Shown here piece after piece: positions 59,764 through 64,000 of a DNA stretch of 64,000 nt; position 1 is the stretch's first letter; each line of letters starts with the position of its first letter. The stretch comes from Pomphorhynchus laevis (taxonomy: Eukaryota; Acanthocephala; Palaeacanthocephala; Echinorhynchida; Pomphorhynchidae), in NCBI GenBank assembly GCA_012934845.2, contig WNNJ02000794.1:186001-250000 (forward strand), in the 5' to 3' direction. The notes beneath the pieces are model-generated. The model was given only the letters and a program-made list of their open reading frames with translations. It did not search any database and had not been told where the DNA came from. The position numbers and the translations under genes were made by a program.

Positions 59764-60708
59764 TTATTGGCATAGCTTAAAATTCCTTAGACACTCGAAT
59801 ATGGACTCTAATTTATTGTCATTTCGATGACGTCTGTGCCAAATGAATTCGACTAAATATGAGTCAATCATTGAGCGATGTGTACCCCATCGCTTTCTAT
59901 TGCCTGATTTAAGCTGGTTCCATGTTGACTCAATTTGTTGAGTATGAATTCCTTCTGAGCTAACAAAGTCAACTGAATGATTTACAGTTCGGTGTTCAAA
60001 TCTGTATCCTTCTAGGGTTTGCACACCACAATATCCTTTCCATAGATCTGAATGAATGATCGATCCAGGTAGTATGCACTGTTTTATGCACTCGTTAAGA
60101 GTTTTAGCATTTCTATGATCAACAGCAAAAAGAAACACTTCAGATGTTTCTCTACACACGCCACCGAAAACCCATTGTTGTGGAAGCATGCGCCCCCTAT
60201 TATATTTCCGACGGGCGAAAACTGTTTCATCGATCTCAACTATTATATTTTCGCCCCCTATCTTACATGGATTTTTTAATATTTCATCAGCACAAGCCTC
60301 GCGCATGTAATTATTGTAGTCAACGGTCGTGCTGAGATTAATCGCCAATTCTTCTTCGCAAAATTTAATGATAGTTAATTGTTTAGACCAACAGTACATA
60401 AGCATAATTGTTTTACGAAGCGGTAATCGTGTTCCTTCAAACCAAGTCCCACTTCGAACTGTAGTTAAAACGGAGCATTTCGATTTTTGGCATCTCCAAT
60501 ATACTTTATTACATCTGACACTTAATGTCATTAGATGCTTACGACAGCATCTTATTTCTACAAAAGAAGATAAATATATAATTATTTCGAACCAAATATA
60601 ACCATTTCTACCACTTGGAATTAATCGATAATTCTGTAAAAACTTGACAGCATCTAATTCTGTAGAAATGTTTCGCAATATCCACTCTAAATTAATATTA
60701 TTAGACAT
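59764..60708 (-). CDS. Merlin / ISXO2-like DDE transposase
   Basis: An intact 314-residue frame. A Cys-rich N-terminal part (CNKVYWRCQKSKC) and GTWFEGTRLPLRKTI precede the DDE core: IVEIDETVFARRKYNRGR (Asp 160), SIIHSDLWKGY (Asp 221) and HTQQIESTWNQLK (Glu 260). This is the IS1595/ISXO2 domain of the Merlin superfamily, which cuts and pastes its element. No stop or frameshift, unlike its neighbours, so it may have been active recently. Its own terminal repeats were not found. It lies between two inverted copies of another transposon. Confidence 0.9.
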   Translation of the reverse strand: MSNNINLEWILRNISTELDAVKFLQNYRLIPSGRNGYIWFEIIIYLSSFVEIRCCRKHLMTLSVRCNKVYWRCQKSKCSVLTTVRSGTWFEGTRLPLRKTIMLMYCWSKQLTIIKFCEEELAINLSTTVDYNNYMREACADEILKNPCKIGGENIIVEIDETVFARRKYNRGRMLPQQWVFGGVCRETSEVFLFAVDHRNAKTLNECIKQCILPGSIIHSDLWKGYCGVQTLEGYRFEHRTVNHSVDFVSSEGIHTQQIESTWNQLKSGNRKRWGTHRSMIDSYLVEFIWHRRHRNDNKLESIFECLRNFKLCQ

Positions 60709-61089
60709 CTAAAATTATACAGTTATTCCAATAATAGCATCAAATTTTTACAAAAACAATCGATTGATCGATCAAAATTGAAAAAATAAAAACTATTTGC
60801 AATTAATTTGGAATAACTTTTTAAATCAATATACAAATAACTACATATTTAAAATATAAGCCATAGTAGACGTAGCGATTAGAAAAGCTCGATAAAAATA
60901 ATAGCGTAGTATTGGTATTTTTTAAGATATTTTGAAATTAAATCTTTAATTTTAGGAAAAAAAAACAAAATTTAAATATTTTTTTAAATCCTTTGTTGAA
61001 ATATTTTTAAATGATTACAATTACAAAGGTTATTGATATATTTTAAACAAATGAAGTTTTGAGTTTATAGCGCCTTGAAAAAAAATTAA

Positions 61090-61378
61090 ATTAAATTTTA
61101 AATTTTTATGAAAAAATTTAAATATTAAAATTTTTAGCCACAAACTCGTTTCTCCCAAAAAAATTATACGCCATTCGAAAGAGCACATGAAGATGTACAA
61201 CAAACAGACTTTTTGCGTAATTTAGACAAAGTGCCTCAAACTGAAAAGATCCGAGATAAGTCCTCCATGTTAAAGCATTAACAAAATATTGGAATAGAGA
61301 TAAGTCCTCTATGGATATCAAACGAAGTAATAGATGTGCCGAAAGAGTAGTGTATAAAGCAAAAATTGTGTGCAACAT
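61090..61378 (-). pseudogene. Inverted copy of the transposase-like gene 3' end
   Basis: The minus-strand frame includes GSFQFEALCLNYAKSLFVVH and FRMAYNFFGRNEFVAKNF, almost the same as 58960-59097 on the plus strand. The similarity goes on past the stop to about 61083/59131. The part upstream (ALYTTLSAHLLLRLI) is different, which shows the internal deletion. Confidence 0.85.
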
Positions 61379-61956
61379 GAGGTTAAAAGAAGAGAACGTG
61401 AAGTTAAGATTTATATTGTCAAACGATAATGAATAGAAAGAAAACCGCTTGTTTTATTGTATTTTACAATTTTTAAATTTTATATTTTTAATTACAAAAT
61501 AAAATTTTAAATTCACTTTCGGGAGAAGGTTTTTTTTCGAAGAATGAAATTTACGCTTGATTCATGCAAACAGTAACATATTTCTCATATTTGGCAAACT
61601 TGACGTTTTGTTTTTAAAAACTTTTATACCCCTAATGATCATATATGATATTTTATATGATACAGATTGATCGGGTGCCGAAATTTACCCATTTGTTAGA
61701 AATAACTGGTGCAAGCTACGAGGCTAGATTATATGGTTCGGTTTATTAATAAAACTATTTAATATTTTGGAAACCTCATTTAAATTATATAAGAAAAGCT
61801 TTAAGATATTCGTTCAATTAATAAATTGGTTCACGTTTAAAGTTTGCTTAAATTATGACAGTTTGCAAAAATATGAAAATGAGCAAATTACAAATAGCTT
61901 TAAAAAATTATAATGAAGTTAAATATAAATATCCAACGTCACATTTAATTATTTTG

Positions 61957-62150
61957 AAACTATTGCCAAACTAGTCATCTATAGTTTGTTTCGTAATTTT
62001 AAGTTGATATACCTGTGCAGTCATTGTTACTATGAAATTTTGATGACTTTTTTATCCTGAACGCTGCTTAAATCCCATCTATAAGCCAATGTTAGTTTAT
62101 AAATAGGAATAATTAAGGTGCAGGATAAATAATACTCATCAAAATTTCGA
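61957..62150 (-). repeat. Inverted copy of the HACL1-intron repeat
   Basis: 61957-62058 is the reverse complement of 19118-19215 with few differences. TTTATAAATAGGAATAATTA near 62095 matches TTATAAATAGGATTAA near 19478. No pseudoknot domain remains here. Confidence 0.75.
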
Positions 62151-62575
62151 TCAATATTTCTGTTTTAAGAGTTATTACTTAAAAATACAAATACTTCATT
62201 ATCCGGAAAACTTCACTATAGTTTATATATTAAAAAAATAAACCGTAATCTGGATGAATTCGCTGTAATTAGCTAAAAATATTTATCTTAAATTTCAAAA
62301 TAAAATACACCAAAATTAAATTCAAATAGGTTATGGGCGACATCCACCATTTACCAATTACAATTAATCAATTTAATAATTAATAATAATTAATTATCAT
62401 TAACAAAAATTGATAATAATTAAATTAAATTAATTTGATAATTAATCAATTATCATATTACAATTAATCAGTCAACAATGTAATTAACAGCAAAATAACA
62501 ATAAATAATAAATTATAATACAGAGAGAATTCGAATTTTTTTGTAAAATTCAAATACTATAGGAAATTCATAAAT

Positions 62576-62671
62576 CTATGCAACGTATATATATACTTCA
62601 GCATTATCATTGCATTTTGACAAATAATCCCTTTCAAGAAGACTTTCTATCCGTTTACCAACTTCATCAAC
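62576..62671 (-). CDS. Last exon of a cullin
   Basis: After an acceptor (TATTTACATTCAG) the frame reads VDEVGKRIESLLERDYL, then 10 residues, then VYIYVA and a TAG. This is the C-terminal winged-helix end of cullins: K-R-I-E-S-L-I-x-R-D/E-Y-L ... Y-x-Y-(V/L)-A-stop, the scaffold subunit of RING ubiquitin ligases. The preceding exon, with the neddylation Lys, was not found up to the window end, so it may lie beyond 64000. Which cullin it is cannot be told from 31 residues. Confidence 0.7.
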   Translation of the reverse strand, partial: VDEVGKRIESLLERDYLSKCNDNAEVYIYVA

Positions 62672-62699
62672 CTGAATGTAAATAAATAGGTATCCTCTA

Positions 62700-64000
62700 G
62701 CAGTACAAAAAAATATTTTCAGAATGCATATGTATATTTAGAAGATATAAATCGAATTTATAAATTTACTTATTGATTTATTAGTAATGGATTAATTGAG
62801 CTATTGAAAATTTTAAATATTTATTATTATTTTTATATAATTTAGTTATTGAGTGAAGTTTAATTATTGTCAGGGTCGAATTTTCAATAGCTAAATGATA
62901 CCTTCATGATAAAAACAAAGAAAGTGTAATAAAAATGTTCAACATTACGATTACTAACAATTTTTGAACATCTTCATTGTAATTTTTGTAAATTACAATA
63001 AGATGGTACCTGAAATATTTTTAAGAAAATACGCAAAAACAAGGAGATTTAGATATTAGGAGACTGTTCATCTGCGAAATTTCACGATTTTGTGCTGATT
63101 AATAAATAATCTGCACAAAAATAAATATAAATTAAAAAATCAATAAAAATTAATAGAAATTTAATCATCAGCAATTTTTAAATTTTTATAATTTTATTAA
63201 AAATCGACTTTTTAATAACAACTTCGTGCACTCAATTAATAAAATAAATCAATAAATCAAATACAAAGTGCACAACACAAAATACAAATGGAATTTTCGA
63301 GAAATATCTAGTACAAAATGAAACTAATAGGTGGTACTATATTTTAAAATTAGACTGAGTATATTATCATTTACGGAAATTGTATTTAAAAATAAATATT
63401 GTAATATATTTAAAAATATATTATCAAATAGTAAATTGTAAAAAGAATGTTCGTAAATAGTAAAATAGTAAACTATTTTACTATTGATTTGCTTTATCGA
63501 TTACGTATATGATCACTCTTTAGATATCAATGGACGATTATAAATAACAACAAAAGGATTTGTTTTAGCAATTATCTGATTTTATATTTTCTAGTGATAT
63601 TGCTGGTAATAATTCTGTTTATATTTAATATTTTCAAATATGTAACAAAGTGAGCTTTTTGATAATTCACAATTTTTAATTGAGAATAAATAGATATGAT
63701 CATTTTTAGAAAATTTATCAAATACTAATGTCTGCATATAGACCGGCTTCTGCGAGATCAACAATCAATAGATAAAACAATCAAATATTTTTTATATATA
63801 ATAACTAATAAAATATATTGCTCGCATAATAATTAAATAATTAAATAACTAATTAAATCATTATAATTTAATATTTAAACAATTAATTGCTCGCAAGATT
63901 TGTTTCAATTTGTTCAGTAAGACTTAAATCTTATGCCCGAAATCAATATCATCAATGATTTTTTAGTACGGTTGAAGTTATGATTTTAAGATAAATATGA
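62700..64000. other. AT-rich end of the window, probable cullin intron
   Basis: No exon recognised on either strand. A short inverted pair (GAGCTATTGAAAATTTT near 62798 and AATTTTCAATAGCTAAA near 62880) belongs to the TTTTCAATAGC box family. The rest is A/T-rich. Confidence 0.5.

Larger units (their letters stand above)
57178..61638. mobile_element. DNA transposon pair with shared terminal repeats, enclosing a Merlin element
   Basis: TCATTAGGGGTATAAATGTT (57178-57197) faces AACTTTTATACCCCTAATGA (61619-61638), 19 of 20 bases inverted. A second inverted block, AAAAAACCTTCTCCC, lies about 110 bases inside each end. The left side carries a transposase-like gene (57.36-59.1 kb); the right side carries an inverted copy of the last 200 bases of that gene (61.09-61.38 kb). 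So two inverted copies, the right one internally deleted, flank the Merlin gene. No clear target-site duplication was found, and the superfamily is not assigned. Confidence 0.65.

Overview
The window is eukaryotic and almost certainly from an AT-rich invertebrate animal. It has spliced genes, an eosinophilic-type tRNA-Thr(AGU) gene without an encoded CCA, non-LTR retrotransposons, Penelope-like elements, a Merlin-type DNA transposon and a long satellite array. There are no operons or bacterial-type ribosome sites. I cannot name the species. Host genes are few and small; most of the recognisable coding sequence is decayed transposon.

Host genes: a compact ATG10 (11.3-11.8 kb, minus); a 2-hydroxyacyl-CoA lyase, HACL1-like, in at least two exons (17.4-20.5 kb, minus); an intronless NUDT9-like protein lacking a Nudix box (36.8-38.0 kb, minus); tRNA-Thr(AGU) (38.4 kb, minus); and the last exon of a cullin (62.6 kb, minus). 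Less certain are three phase-compatible exons of an unrecognised gene (8.6-9.2 kb), a 42-codon ORF with a BH3-like motif (40.2 kb), a dispanin/CD225-like membrane protein (42.8-43.3 kb) and a small Gly/Tyr-rich peptide ending in a CaaX-like box (49.3 kb).

Mobile DNA: four broken copies (A-D) of one non-LTR family with a zinc-knuckle ORF1 and an endonuclease/RT ORF2 (4.2-7.8, 15.7-17.1, 25.2-27.7 and 33.5-34.8 kb); a CR1-like element (22.3-25.2 kb); a jockey/CR1-type RT (20.7-21.8 kb); an LTR-retrotransposon remnant (2.7-4.0 kb); and three Penelope-like relics (13.1-15.4, 45.2-46.6 and 50.6-51.4 kb). A terminal-inverted-repeat element (57.2-61.6 kb) encloses a Merlin transposase and a captured 120-bp piece of the NUDT9-like gene.

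The most interesting signal is RNA-like. A tRNA-derived SINE (9.8 kb), a repeat in the HACL1 intron (19.4 kb) and a roughly 258-bp tandem repeat inserted in a Penelope element (14.3-15.1 kb) share one layout. They carry hammerhead-core words GAAAC and CTGATGA, flanked by two interleaved helices whose base pairs change together between copies. The 3' tail of the Penelope-like elements is also the unit of the roughly 4.8-kb satellite array at 51.4-56.3 kb, which has its own GAAAC...CTGATGA block.
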